A stretch of 35,668 nt of DNA from Candidatus Poribacteria bacterium (GTDB lineage Bacteria > Poribacteria > WGA-4E > WGA-3G), in assembly GCA_026706025.1 (NCBI GenBank), contig JAPOZO010000088.1:1-35668 (forward strand). Reading direction: 5' to 3'. The notes beneath the pieces were generated by a model. The model made no database searches. It saw only the letters and a program-made list of their open reading frames with translations, and had not been told where the DNA came from. A program made the position numbers and the translations under genes. Of the stretch, positions 13,268-22,236 are shown piece after piece (the stretch's first letter is position 1; each line of letters opens with the position of its first letter).

Positions 13268-14680
13268 ATGCCAACACCAAAAGAAGTCTTTGATAATCCT
13301 CTGCAGTATCTTGATTTCCTTAAGTCTGCTGATTTTGAAGGGCAGTATTTTGAACGTAAAGAAGTTCGCATTGATACCAACAATCAAATCAATACACTGA
13401 AGGACAAAATCAAACAGTGTATTTCCGCCTTCGCGAATCGAAACAGAGAAGGTGGGATCTTAGTGCTTGGGATCACAGATGAGGGGAATATCAAAGGCAC
13501 ACAGCATGTTGATGAATCGACGATGAATAGTATCTTGCAAGTTATCCGGGATTTAAATAACCACGCGACACAGGTGCAAGACCTGGAATTACCAAATTCA
13601 AACGGAAGACAATTACATATTCTTTATACCCCATGGACACCGAATGCAATTTGTGGAACGGTTGGCGATTTTCCAAAAGCATGGAAAAGGGCTGGGGCAC
13701 AAAACCTTGCCTTGACGGAACCAGATAGGGAGCATCTTAAACGGGAAAAAAGAATAGTTGATTTTGAAACATCCTACTGCTGCCCCTATGATCCCGATGA
13801 ACTTGATATAAAAGTGGTCGAAGAGTTTAAGAAGGCTTACCTTGAAGCAGCAGGCGCGGAGTACGATTATACAACAGAAGAGATTTTGCACCGAGCCGGT
13901 GCACTGATAAAAGAGAAAAGGGGATATGCATTTACAAACGCAGGTTTTCTGTTTTTTTCTTCAAACCCTCGGAGGCTTTTTGCAAGTGCGTATGTAAGAG
14001 TACTACGCTTTGAAGTGGATGTGGAGGAGTCTCGAGACCGAGGCGCGACAACTTTTGATAAAGATTTCGATGGAGCACTTCCAAACATTATCCGTAAACT
14101 TCAAACCTTTTTCAAAGATTCGGCTCTTTTTCGGACGATGATAAGGCGAAGCTCTCATGGAGGATTCATTGAGGACCCTGAGTATCCACTCTTGGCAGTT
14201 GATGAAGCCCTTATAAACGCTGTTATTCATAGAGACTATGGGGCTACCACAGCGATTCACAGTATCGCGTACCGGAATGGTCTGGTCGTGGAAAATCCAG
14301 GCGGCATTCCTCAACCGGTTCCACAGCACTTCAGCCTTTCGGATACAGTCCTTGATTCTGTTCTGCGTAATCAGAGAATTGCCGAGTGGATGCGTCTTTT
14401 GAAAGATGAACGCGGACAGCCTTTGGTGCGCGCCTTGAGAGAAGGCACGAGAAGAATGCTTCAAGAAATGGAAAAAGTAGGGCTACCAGCCCCACATTAT
14501 GAAACGACTTTTGTGAAAACTTCTGTGACACTCTATAATCGTTTTGAAGAGAGACTGGAACCCCACGCATACACACGTACTAAAGAAACACGGGATAACA
14601 CACTTGCAACATCTTCTGAACAAGGCAGCGTAAAGAAGGCACTGCGTTCTATCGGTGAACGTCTCGCCAAAATCGAATAA
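13268..14680 (+). CDS. AlbA_2/Schlafen-type DNA-binding and HATPase domain protein (RecG-like regulator family)
   Basis: 470 residues. An AlbA_2 (Schlafen-type) domain covers about 18-140, with FEGQYFERKEV, an IKQCISAFANRNREGG helix and GILVLGITDEG. A HATPase_c_4-type region (about 225-400) carries DEALINAVIHRDYG and NGLVVENPGGIPQPVP, the pattern shared with proteins annotated as putative RecG-related transcriptional regulators. The tail (about 410-470) looks unstructured. Such genes are common in accessory regions and some neighbour defence or stress loci; a molecular role is not established. AAGAGG precedes the ATG by about 9 bases. No partner gene is evident, so function stays open. Confidence 0.75.
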   Translation: MPTPKEVFDNPLQYLDFLKSADFEGQYFERKEVRIDTNNQINTLKDKIKQCISAFANRNREGGILVLGITDEGNIKGTQHVDESTMNSILQVIRDLNNHATQVQDLELPNSNGRQLHILYTPWTPNAICGTVGDFPKAWKRAGAQNLALTEPDREHLKREKRIVDFETSYCCPYDPDELDIKVVEEFKKAYLEAAGAEYDYTTEEILHRAGALIKEKRGYAFTNAGFLFFSSNPRRLFASAYVRVLRFEVDVEESRDRGATTFDKDFDGALPNIIRKLQTFFKDSALFRTMIRRSSHGGFIEDPEYPLLAVDEALINAVIHRDYGATTAIHSIAYRNGLVVENPGGIPQPVPQHFSLSDTVLDSVLRNQRIAEWMRLLKDERGQPLVRALREGTRRMLQEMEKVGLPAPHYETTFVKTSVTLYNRFEERLEPHAYTRTKETRDNTLATSSEQGSVKKALRSIGERLAKIE

Positions 14681-14848
14681 AAATAAAGCGAATCTATAAC
14701 ATTGGTATGAATCGTTAAATTTGCTATTTGAAGGTGCTATCGTTGAAATAGGCATTGTATTTGACGAAAATCTGTGCTAAAGTCAGGACATATTAAGGAA
14801 TTTATCTCATAATAGAATATCCAGACAGAATTAGATAGTAAGGACTAA

Positions 14849-17278
14849 ATGAAAACACACCTCCTTGAAAACCTCCTCGGTTGTAATATAGAAGATACAC
14901 TTGCTGCGATTTCAGCAGATACTACTGCACTTGAAAATCTCCTTTCCACACTTCCCGCAGACACACTTGAACACCAACTCACACCGCAATGGGTAGTCCT
15001 CGCTGCTGGTAAAGGCACGCGGATTGATCCCACGGGACGTTTGAGCAAAACGTTGGACATCACCTTCGGGGAACAGAACACGCTCCAACACGCACGACGT
15101 TACTTGCCCGGCAGTCGTTCTGATATTGTTGTCATCAATTCACAGATGGCATCGCGTATTGAGAACAACGAATCTGCAGAGCAGTTGTTAGGTCCCAATG
15201 CTACTTTTTGTATTCAAGAAGAGATGAACGGCACGGGTGGCGCGCTGCAAGCAGCTCTTCCAGCACTTCGAGACTCCGACGCTGAGTGGATCGGGGTAGC
15301 GTTCGGTGACGAACCCTTTTTGGAGCGCGAGATTTTCGCACAGACACTGCTCTCACATTTTCTCTCCGGTGCGGATGTTACACTCTGCGGCAAAATCCCT
15401 GAAACTGTTGAGGATAAGGGCGGACTTTTCTTTGATGCTGAAGGCAGACTCACACGGACCAAAGAGTGGTACGATATGACAGAAGCCGAAAAACAGGAGA
15501 TGTGGGACCGCTGGCACAATGGTGAAGCATATACTAACACAGGTATCACACTTATTCGGAAAAGTGTGTTGTTAGAACGGATACATCGGTTGGAACCCCA
15601 CGCAAATCGGAACGACGAACTCCACCACGTCGATCTCATTCGCCACTGTTACGAAGACGGGCTGAAAACGAACGCCTTTATCTATCGCGGCGAAGTATTG
15701 TCTGGCGTGAACCGCTGGTCGAATGTTTTATCGGGCGAAGCAGCACTGTATGCACAGGTTCGGGAATCCCTGGCGCGAAAAGGCGTTCGCGTCGATCCGA
15801 ATGCCCAGATAACATTGGCAGGTGATGATATTGAGATCGGTACGGCGTGCTATTTTATCGGTAGGGTGCATCTCGGTGAACAGGTGCAGGTTGGCGACTA
15901 TTGTAGACTTGAAAACGTTACGTTGCTGGGTGCAACAAGGGTAGGAAACGCTGTCGGATTGCAGGATGTCTCCGCGAACGATACGACCTTTGAACCAAAC
16001 CCACTCCCAGAAACACTGGCAGCACCCGTACGTGGACTCGCGACAGGCAGCACGATCAAAAACGCTACATTCGATGCAGCGTGCATCGGCACGGATGTTC
16101 AACTTTCGGGAATTGTGGCGCGCGGAACCGTAATTCCGTCCAGTGTCGTTCTGACGGATCGGACGCTCGGTGTCCCACCCGCACAAGTCCCGCCTGCTGT
16201 ACCAAAGCCACTATTCGATCAGATTGTGCCGTCGGATTACATTCCTGGGGTCTTCACTTTCGGAGAAAAGAAGGAATTACCGGATTGGGAGAACCTCCGG
16301 CAACACGTACAATCGCATAGTGCTGCGGAACTCATTCCGCGTGCGACGCGCGATCCGCAGTTACAGCAGACGACTTGCGATGCTGTAAAGACCCTCTTGG
16401 ATCTGCGACGCGCAAACTCTGATTACCTCATTGAATCGCTCACACCAGAAGAACTCTGGGGAAGTATCTTCGAGTTGGTAGCACTCCATACCGGCAATCC
16501 GAATCCATATCATCATGATAAACTCAAAGCGCGGCAGACTGCGCTCGACCTACTGCCGGAGTTTTGGGATAATAATTGGCTGACACGTCTAAAACTGGTT
16601 GTCGCTGGAAATATCATCGACTATAGCAGCGAGCGAGTTGTTAAAAAATTAAAAGCGAATCCCGATTACTTTTCTGAAGCTCTACGCGCAGCGGTCGAAA
16701 CCCGTTTCACTATTGACTGTTACGAAGCATTCCGCGAAAAAGTGCTTGAAGGGACACCGCAGCACATTCTCTGGCTCGCTGATAATGACGGAGAAGTAAT
16801 ATTTGACATCGCTTTCATTCAGGATCTTGTCGTGTCTGGACACCAGATCTCTGTTGTTGGGAAAGCAGACAACGCCAGTAACGACGCGACGGTGGCAGAC
16901 CTGCATACAATCATCAACTATCCACAATTTCAGGAACTTCAGGCAGCCCTTCGCGACGGTACGCTCCAACTGCTGTCGTCAGGTGCGGTAACGATCGGGA
17001 GCAATCTCTATCAGGCGACTCCAGAATTCATTAACGCCCTGTCAGGAGCAGATCTTGTTATTTCAAAAGGACAGGGGAATTTCTATACCACACCGGGATG
17101 GGGAAAGGATACCTTCTATCTTCTACTTTCCAAGGGTTTGACAGCAGAACGGAGTACCGGTGTTGTGGCGGATCGGAATTTGCCGATTGATGGGATGATT
17201 TTGGCTTATGTGCCAGCAGGCACAAAACGGGACGCGCCTTTGTTGGATATTTGTCGGGAATGGACGACGGAAAGCTAA
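14849..17278 (+). CDS. Fusion: GlmU-like nucleotidyltransferase, left-handed beta-helix, DUF89 (ARMT1-like) phosphatase
   Basis: 809 residues in one uninterrupted frame. Residues about 47-300 are a sugar nucleotidyltransferase: VVLAAGKGTRID (49-60), Lys67 in LSKTL, QEEMNGTGGALQAALP and FGDEP. Residues about 310-440 contain hexapeptide-like turns (IGTACYFIGRVHLGEQVQVG) typical of a left-handed beta-helix. Residues about 460-805 are a DUF89 domain: VVAGNIIDYSS, WLADNDGEVIFD with the metal-site pair Asp645-Asn646, Asn678-Asp679 in SNDATVAD, and DLVISKGQGNF. DUF89 proteins are metal-dependent 'damage-control' phosphatases acting on phosphometabolites or sugar phosphates. The fusion suggests coupled activation and removal of a sugar-1-phosphate or a by-product; that is inference. 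AAGGAC precedes the ATG. Its stop is 11 bases from the convergent CapK gene. Confidence 0.85.
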   Translation: MKTHLLENLLGCNIEDTLAAISADTTALENLLSTLPADTLEHQLTPQWVVLAAGKGTRIDPTGRLSKTLDITFGEQNTLQHARRYLPGSRSDIVVINSQMASRIENNESAEQLLGPNATFCIQEEMNGTGGALQAALPALRDSDAEWIGVAFGDEPFLEREIFAQTLLSHFLSGADVTLCGKIPETVEDKGGLFFDAEGRLTRTKEWYDMTEAEKQEMWDRWHNGEAYTNTGITLIRKSVLLERIHRLEPHANRNDELHHVDLIRHCYEDGLKTNAFIYRGEVLSGVNRWSNVLSGEAALYAQVRESLARKGVRVDPNAQITLAGDDIEIGTACYFIGRVHLGEQVQVGDYCRLENVTLLGATRVGNAVGLQDVSANDTTFEPNPLPETLAAPVRGLATGSTIKNATFDAACIGTDVQLSGIVARGTVIPSSVVLTDRTLGVPPAQVPPAVPKPLFDQIVPSDYIPGVFTFGEKKELPDWENLRQHVQSHSAAELIPRATRDPQLQQTTCDAVKTLLDLRRANSDYLIESLTPEELWGSIFELVALHTGNPNPYHHDKLKARQTALDLLPEFWDNNWLTRLKLVVAGNIIDYSSERVVKKLKANPDYFSEALRAAVETRFTIDCYEAFREKVLEGTPQHILWLADNDGEVIFDIAFIQDLVVSGHQISVVGKADNASNDATVADLHTIINYPQFQELQAALRDGTLQLLSSGAVTIGSNLYQATPEFINALSGADLVISKGQGNFYTTPGWGKDTFYLLLSKGLTAERSTGVVADRNLPIDGMILAYVPAGTKRDAPLLDICREWTTES

Positions 17279-17289
17279 AGTCCGCGTAC

Positions 17290-18612
17290 CTATACTTTTG
17301 AAATCGTGTATTCCCGCTTTCCTGACTCAGGAATCGGAATATAGTCTACAAATTTCACAGTGACAACGACATCTCCACCGAGTGCCTTCTGGATACACTG
17401 AACGAGGTAACGGCGTGTTGACTCTGTCCACTGCCTATTAACAACCACTTTTAAGACACAATGCTTAAGGGTCTCTTGGATGATCTGGAACTGATTCACG
17501 CCTTTGACCCCGTAGAACTGTCGTGTAAAATAGCCACCGTGTATCAATGTCCCAATTCTCGTACGGAAAGTCGCAGTGGTGCGTCCAAGCAATTCAGCCA
17601 AAACAGGTAACGCATTACCGCAGGGGCACGGCTCGGCTGAAAGCATACCGACATCTCCAATCCGATACCGAATAAACGGCATAGCATAATTATTCAGCTG
17701 CGTGACGAGAATCTCTCCGGGTTCAGTGTATGGATCGGGACTGTCTATTTCAAGGTAAATATCGCGACAGTTGATATGCATCCTGCCTTCTGCGCATTCC
17801 ATTCCGATTAACCCGACTTCCCGTCCACCATAGCGATTATAGACTTTCGCCTTGAAAACAATCTCGGCTAAGGCGCGGTAATGTGGGTGTAACATCTCAG
17901 CGGAAGATATAATGCCCTTCAAATTCCATCGCGGGATCAAGCCATTATCTGAAAGAAACGCAGCAAATTGGTAAAGTGATGACGGATAAGCGAGGATGGT
18001 CTGAGGGGATGATTGATTCATCTGTTCAAACGCCGCCAGCATCGCTTTTTCTGTAAGGTGAAACCCGTTGAGCCAATACTGATTCCGCCAGAAGTTGCTG
18101 ACCCGATGCTTCCAGTGTCCATCGTCTTCCAAATCTACCGGAGCACCCCAGATAATCAATTGCGGTTGCCCGAAATTCCATCCCGCCCATCGATCGAAAT
18201 AGTAGACACTCAAGTTTCGTTGATTCCAATAGTTCCTATCCTGATAAAACTTCAGTGGCGTACCTGTTGAGCCACCCGTAGCGTTCTCAATCCGTTGCTC
18301 CGCTGTGAAGACTGTAGAACAGAGTCTCTCGAATTGTTCCCGGATATCCTGTTTCTCAAGTGGCGGAATTTGCGATATATCAAGCGTTTCCGTCTTGAGT
18401 AATTCACGGTAATAAGGTGTTGTCTGGTAGGCGTGCTGGAGGAGTCTTTTCAAACGCTCTGCCTGAAATGTTTCAATAGTTTCGCGCGGCGCATCTAATA
18501 ACGCAGCGGTTTGCGACAGTTGTGAATGGTAGTGTACACCTTTACGATAAATGTTATAGGCGTGCCATCCTGCCTTTGAAATTAACGTTTTAATAGCGCG
18601 ATGAATAGGCAT
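17290..18612 (-). CDS. PaaK/CapK-family adenylate-forming enzyme
   Basis: 440 residues. It carries the AMP-binding loop NATGGSTGTPLKFYQD (about 110-125), YNRYGGREVGLIGMEC near the middle and IRYRIGDVGML (about 315), typical of phenylacetate-CoA ligase and CapK proteins, followed by a CPCG cysteine pair and a small C-terminal domain. CapK-type members occur in polysaccharide or secondary-metabolite clusters and their substrates are mostly unknown; PaaK activates phenylacetate to its CoA ester. No phenylacetate degradation gene is nearby. It is transcribed alone, convergent with the nucleotidyltransferase-DUF89 fusion. The upstream region 18613-19040 is AT-rich and holds three phased repeats. 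Confidence 0.8.
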   Translation of the reverse strand: MPIHRAIKTLISKAGWHAYNIYRKGVHYHSQLSQTAALLDAPRETIETFQAERLKRLLQHAYQTTPYYRELLKTETLDISQIPPLEKQDIREQFERLCSTVFTAEQRIENATGGSTGTPLKFYQDRNYWNQRNLSVYYFDRWAGWNFGQPQLIIWGAPVDLEDDGHWKHRVSNFWRNQYWLNGFHLTEKAMLAAFEQMNQSSPQTILAYPSSLYQFAAFLSDNGLIPRWNLKGIISSAEMLHPHYRALAEIVFKAKVYNRYGGREVGLIGMECAEGRMHINCRDIYLEIDSPDPYTEPGEILVTQLNNYAMPFIRYRIGDVGMLSAEPCPCGNALPVLAELLGRTTATFRTRIGTLIHGGYFTRQFYGVKGVNQFQIIQETLKHCVLKVVVNRQWTESTRRYLVQCIQKALGGDVVVTVKFVDYIPIPESGKREYTISKV

Positions 18613-19040
18613 AATTCAAGATTGTATGTATAGGTAACATGTCCGAACTTGTTTTTTTAAAGAAAACGGAAAATCACAAAAATCGTTTCAAATAATACGT
18701 AATTATTAATTTTAATATGCTTCAACACGACAATTACCTAAGCACTAAGCAAATTTCATGCCAAAGACATGTTTGTATTGCAACATCTAAAACGCTGAGA
18801 ATATTTCATCGTCATCCGCCTAAAACAAAGGAAGCAACTCGGATTACCGCTGCTAAAAACCCGGATGCTATTCACAATTCCCGTTCTATTATGAGTATGT
18901 AAGAATTGTGAGTGACACGCAAGAATTGTAGTATATAACGCAAAAATTGCACTACCCGTCAATTTCAGATCGCCGTATTGCCTATAGATCGAAAATTTTT
19001 AACCTGTCCGGGTGAACAGACTTCAATTATTGCCTCGCAC
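18613..19040. other. AT-rich intergenic region, no convincing gene
   Basis: Small frames on both strands are present but have no ribosome site or recognisable product. The only structure seen is the array of three direct repeats at 18899-18949 and an inverted TTCACAATTC copy at 18871-18880. Confidence 0.5.
18871..18949. repeat. Helically phased direct repeats, operator-like
   Basis: GTAAGAATTG (18899), GCAAGAATTG (18919) and GCAAAAATTG (18940) recur at 20 and 21 base intervals, that is two DNA turns. An inverted partner TTCACAATTC is at 18871-18880. It lies about 290 bases upstream of the CapK-like gene on the minus strand. Regulator binding is inference. Confidence 0.4.
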
Positions 19041-20522
19041 TCAATTTCTAAGTGTGTCCACACTCGGTGAATACCCCGGTGGAAACTGATCGCTCACAGA
19101 ACGTCCATCTTGGAAGAGTTGCCCAGCGTCCGGATTCTCAGGTTCAACGGGTGGCGGGAAGTCTCGCCATCTATTACCGTCAAGAGGAACTTCATAGCCG
19201 TCGTCGCGGAGCCATTCAATCAAACGTTTTCGATAAGCGTTCAGCACCCTGCCATACCCAGGATTACCCCCGAGGTTCCGCTCGTCAAGTCTGCCTTGCA
19301 TACGCTTGAAAAGCCATTCCTGCCGATCAGCAGCAGAGTAGATGTATTTGTAGTCGCTGGTTAGGAGCATATAGAGGCCTGTATTTTCCTGTCCGAGTTG
19401 ACCGATAATCGTATCCCGTTGCGCATTTCCGGTAGCAAGTGCCGCGAGATCCGTTCCGCTGCGATCCGTCTGTGATGGCAAACCCGCTGCACCGAGACAG
19501 GTCGGTAGCACATCAACAAGACTCACTGGTGTGTCACACTGCGCGCCTGTCTCAAAACGTTCAGGATAACGGACAAGCAACGGAATCCGAGCAGCCGCAT
19601 CAAGGAAGGCGCGTTTACCGTAGCAGTCATAATCGCCGAGCAATTCGCCGTGGTCGGAAGTGTAAAGGATTAACGTGTTGTCCAATTCGCCTTCCGATTC
19701 AAGGTAGTCAAGGATGCGCCCGACCTGATAATCGATGAAAGAGATGGCTGCATAGTAAGCGGCACGCATTGTCCGAAGGAGATTCATATCTCGTCCTTGG
19801 TCGCGGTATTTGTAACGATTTTGATGGCGGTTCCAGTAGGTATGCAGGTGCTCGTAATCTGCTGGCAGAAACGGTAACGGCATCTCCACGGTTCGGTAGA
19901 GCCTGTTCCACGGCACTGGTGATTCAAACGGTGGATGCGGCTTAATAAAACTGCTCCAACACAAAAATGGGCGGTCGGTATCGCGCTGTGAGAAGAATTC
20001 AAGCGTTCTATCGCCTACCCACTGCGTATGATGTAACCGCCCGGGGAGTTGTGAGGGCTGCGGGATATAATAGTATTCACTCCGCTCACCGTGCGGTGCC
20101 ACAACGTGGTCATAACCGTTTTCAACCAGAGAAACCGTGAAATCGTCAGGACCGGGACCCTCTTCGGAATAGTCTCGCGTCTCAAATCCCCACATTTTAC
20201 GCCCTTGCGGCGTGAAGTGCATCTTGCCGATCCCGTGTGTCTGATAGCCTGCATCGTTGAGCAGCTCCATTACTGAGACACGATCTTGGGGCATTGCGGA
20301 ATTGCTTGTGCAGCCTGTCTGATGCGGCCATTGTCCAAGTAGGAAACTACAGCGCGATGCAACACATACAGGCGACGGACAATAGGTTGAAGTGAAACTT
20401 GTACCGTCTCGCACAATTCGGTCCAACGCCGGGGTCTGAATAATAGGATTGCCGAGTGCACCGATAGTATCAAAACGCTGCTGATCTGTCATGAGAAGAA
20501 GAATATTCGGTTGTTTTGCCAT
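19041..20522 (-). CDS. Cys-type sulfatase (alkaline-phosphatase superfamily)
   Basis: 493 residues from the ATG at 20522 (AAAGGA upstream); a longer frame from 20615 adds an implausible N-terminus. Sulfatase motifs: the metal-site LLMTDQQRFD (9-18, Asp13), the modification motif VCVASR with Cys53 and Arg57 (C-x-A-S-R, converted to formylglycine in active enzymes), and YTSDHGELLGD (about 300). The overall pattern fits the choline-sulfatase/sulfated-glycan branch. No signal peptide is seen, so it may act in the cytoplasm, or be exported by another route. It needs a formylglycine-generating enzyme; the one FGE-domain protein in this window lacks the catalytic cysteines. It stands alone. Confidence 0.9.
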   Translation of the reverse strand: MAKQPNILLLMTDQQRFDTIGALGNPIIQTPALDRIVRDGTSFTSTYCPSPVCVASRCSFLLGQWPHQTGCTSNSAMPQDRVSVMELLNDAGYQTHGIGKMHFTPQGRKMWGFETRDYSEEGPGPDDFTVSLVENGYDHVVAPHGERSEYYYIPQPSQLPGRLHHTQWVGDRTLEFFSQRDTDRPFLCWSSFIKPHPPFESPVPWNRLYRTVEMPLPFLPADYEHLHTYWNRHQNRYKYRDQGRDMNLLRTMRAAYYAAISFIDYQVGRILDYLESEGELDNTLILYTSDHGELLGDYDCYGKRAFLDAAARIPLLVRYPERFETGAQCDTPVSLVDVLPTCLGAAGLPSQTDRSGTDLAALATGNAQRDTIIGQLGQENTGLYMLLTSDYKYIYSAADRQEWLFKRMQGRLDERNLGGNPGYGRVLNAYRKRLIEWLRDDGYEVPLDGNRWRDFPPPVEPENPDAGQLFQDGRSVSDQFPPGYSPSVDTLRN

Positions 20523-20739
20523 GAGGTGTTCCCGTCCTTTCAGAGAAAATGCGCTTTGGTTTGTGTCTGAAATATACGGATAGCATAGCACTTTTTCGTG
20601 TAGAATGCAACCCATCTTTCAAGTTAGCCATCAGCCGTCAGCAATCAACACGCAGTCGATGTCGCTATTACCGATAACCGAATATCTCAGTTCTGACTTT
20701 ATACGGGATTTTCAAAAGAAAATCAACAAAAAATTTATG

Positions 20740-20768
20740 TAGACATTAATGAATTTATGTGATATACT
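20740..20768 (+). promoter_or_regulatory. Sigma70-type promoter upstream of the molybdoenzyme unit
   Basis: TAGACA (20740-20745), 17-base spacer, TATACT (20763-20768). It is the only good plus-strand promoter seen before the 20880-23496 genes and would give a leader of about 105 bases. Confidence 0.65.
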
Positions 20769-20781
20769 TTAATAACTGATC

Positions 20782-20837
20782 AACTGGTAATCCCAGTTAG
20801 CAGTGCCGCGGTAGGTGCAACGGCAATTGCACCTACC
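20782..20837 (+). other. Two leader hairpins
   Basis: AACTGG (20782-20787) pairs with CCAGTT (20793-20798). GGTAGGTGCAA (20810-20820) pairs perfectly with TTGCACCTACC (20827-20837), loop CGGCAA. Both fall in the predicted leader of the molybdoenzyme unit. No T-run follows. It could be a regulatory leader or a dispersed REP-like palindrome. Confidence 0.5.
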
Positions 20838-20879
20838 ACCCAATAATTTTAGAAATACGCTTTAAAAAAATATAAACAG

Positions 20880-21077
20880 ATGCAAAAATGGTATGAAAAC
20901 AAAAAACTCCTGAACACCTTCATTGTTGTGATGTGTGCCAGTTTCATCGCCTACTTTTTCTTTAACTGGCATTGGGGGTTGCCTTTAACACTATGTCTCG
21001 GCACAGCGATCATGGTGAGAGGTGTCGTAAAAATCACGATGCGGATGCGTGGGAGAAAAAAGCAGAAAGAGAAATAA
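20880..21077 (+). CDS. Small two-helix membrane protein, hypothetical
   Basis: 65 residues, two hydrophobic helices (about 10-27 and 33-48) and a strongly basic C-terminal tail (MRMRGRKKQKEK), as in many small inner-membrane proteins. No Shine-Dalgarno sequence is evident before the ATG. It lies downstream of a promoter and two leader hairpins, and 143 bases upstream of the Tat-exported molybdoenzyme. It could be a membrane partner of that enzyme, but nothing in its sequence shows haem or quinone ligands. It is moderately likely to be real. Confidence 0.45.
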   Translation: MQKWYENKKLLNTFIVVMCASFIAYFFFNWHWGLPLTLCLGTAIMVRGVVKITMRMRGRKKQKEK

Positions 21078-21220
21078 CAGTCAGCAAAGAGGCAGGCGGT
21101 ATATTATAACCCGCTTTTTCAGAAGCACACGTAGCTTGAAACGAAGTGGAAAGCGGATATACGGCGAGCGACACGAAGGTCTCAAACCCAGCTGACCGAA
21201 CCGCAAGGAAAATTAAAATA

Positions 21221-22213
21221 ATGAAAAGACGCAGGTTCATAAAACTGAGCGCGATTAGTGCCGCAGGGATGGTACTCCCCCTTCAATTGGAAGGAAACGC
21301 AGCAGCGAAACCGCTCCTTAAACCGAGTACGCTGATTACTCCCAACGCTGACTTCTATATTTTGCAGATCGGTAACCCTGCCGTCCTTGACGCGAAGAAT
21401 TGGCGGATGGCAATCACTGGCTTAATCGAGAAACAGCCGCTCTCCTTAGGACTTGCGGATATCACAGCGATGGAAGCCGCTGAGGCGATGCGGACTTTGA
21501 AATGTATCGGTGACCCGATTGGCACGGAACAGATGAGCAATGCGAATTGGAAAGGTGTTCGGCTTCGGGACCTGCTTGAGAAAGTCGAACCCAAACCCGA
21601 AGCAAAAGTGGTTGTTTTCCGTTGTGCGGATCGGTATCATACAGCAATTCCACTCGAAGATGCGATGGGCGAAGAGACGCTCCTCGCCTACGAAATGAAT
21701 GGGGTACCACTTCCCACGGAACACGGCTTTCCTATCCGACTCCTTAATCCGGGACACTACGGCACGAAAAACCCGAAATGGATAGTGAATATCCACTTGG
21801 CGAAAGCGCATGAAAGTTATTGGGAGAAACAGGGCTGGGATCCGATTGCGAATGTGAAACTCGGTACAATGATTGGGACTCCGAGTGAGGGTGAGGAAAT
21901 CATTGGCGGCAAGGTTTACACAGTCAGCGGCGCGGCGTTTGATGCGGGCAACCACGGCGGTATCAAGAAGGTAGAAGTCAGCGTTGATTTCGGACAAACA
22001 TGGCAAGAGGCAGAAATTTGGGCGAAGGATACACCACTGGCGTGGGTACTCTGGAAATGGGATTGGCACGTCCCAGCGGAAGCGAATCCCGTCGAAATCT
22101 ATGCAAGAGCCACTGCGAATAGCGGTCTCATACAAGACGAAATCGGTATTGAAGTGGAACCAGTTGGTGCGATACCTTACCACATGATTGATGCGAAGAT
22201 TGTAGAACCCTAA
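21221..22213 (+). CDS. Tat-exported sulfite-oxidase-fold molybdenum enzyme
   Basis: 330 residues from the ATG at 21221, chosen because AAGGAA lies 10 bases before it and the protein then begins with a twin-arginine signal (MKRRRFIKLSAISAAG). An oxidoreductase molybdopterin-binding domain follows (about 40-215): Cys95 in LKCIGDPIG is the expected molybdenum ligand, then NWKGVRLRDLL, VVFRCADRYHTAIPLEDA and HGFPIRLLNPGHYGTKNPKW. A C-terminal dimerisation-type beta domain (about 225-325) holds KKVEVSVDFGQTWQEA and WKWDW. There is no fused cytochrome. It resembles SoxC/SorA/YedY-like enzymes that act on sulfite or other small S/N-oxides; the substrate is unresolved. The MFS gene follows after 23 bases. 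Confidence 0.85.
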   Translation: MKRRRFIKLSAISAAGMVLPLQLEGNAAAKPLLKPSTLITPNADFYILQIGNPAVLDAKNWRMAITGLIEKQPLSLGLADITAMEAAEAMRTLKCIGDPIGTEQMSNANWKGVRLRDLLEKVEPKPEAKVVVFRCADRYHTAIPLEDAMGEETLLAYEMNGVPLPTEHGFPIRLLNPGHYGTKNPKWIVNIHLAKAHESYWEKQGWDPIANVKLGTMIGTPSEGEEIIGGKVYTVSGAAFDAGNHGGIKKVEVSVDFGQTWQEAEIWAKDTPLAWVLWKWDWHVPAEANPVEIYARATANSGLIQDEIGIEVEPVGAIPYHMIDAKIVEP

Positions 22214-22236
22214 CATCCGGTGCGGAACGATATAAT

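Noticed and set aside
18717-18902. Small ORFs on both strands in the CapK-sulfatase gap
   Set aside because: No ribosome site, no membrane or domain pattern, and composition like the surrounding AT-rich spacer.
20782-20837. Molybdenum-cofactor riboswitch
   Set aside because: The two simple hairpins do not show the multi-stem Moco layout; no conserved core could be recognised.
21446-22216. 256-codon minus-strand frame opposite the molybdoenzyme
   Set aside because: Antisense shadow of a gene with Tat signal and Mo-ligand cysteine.
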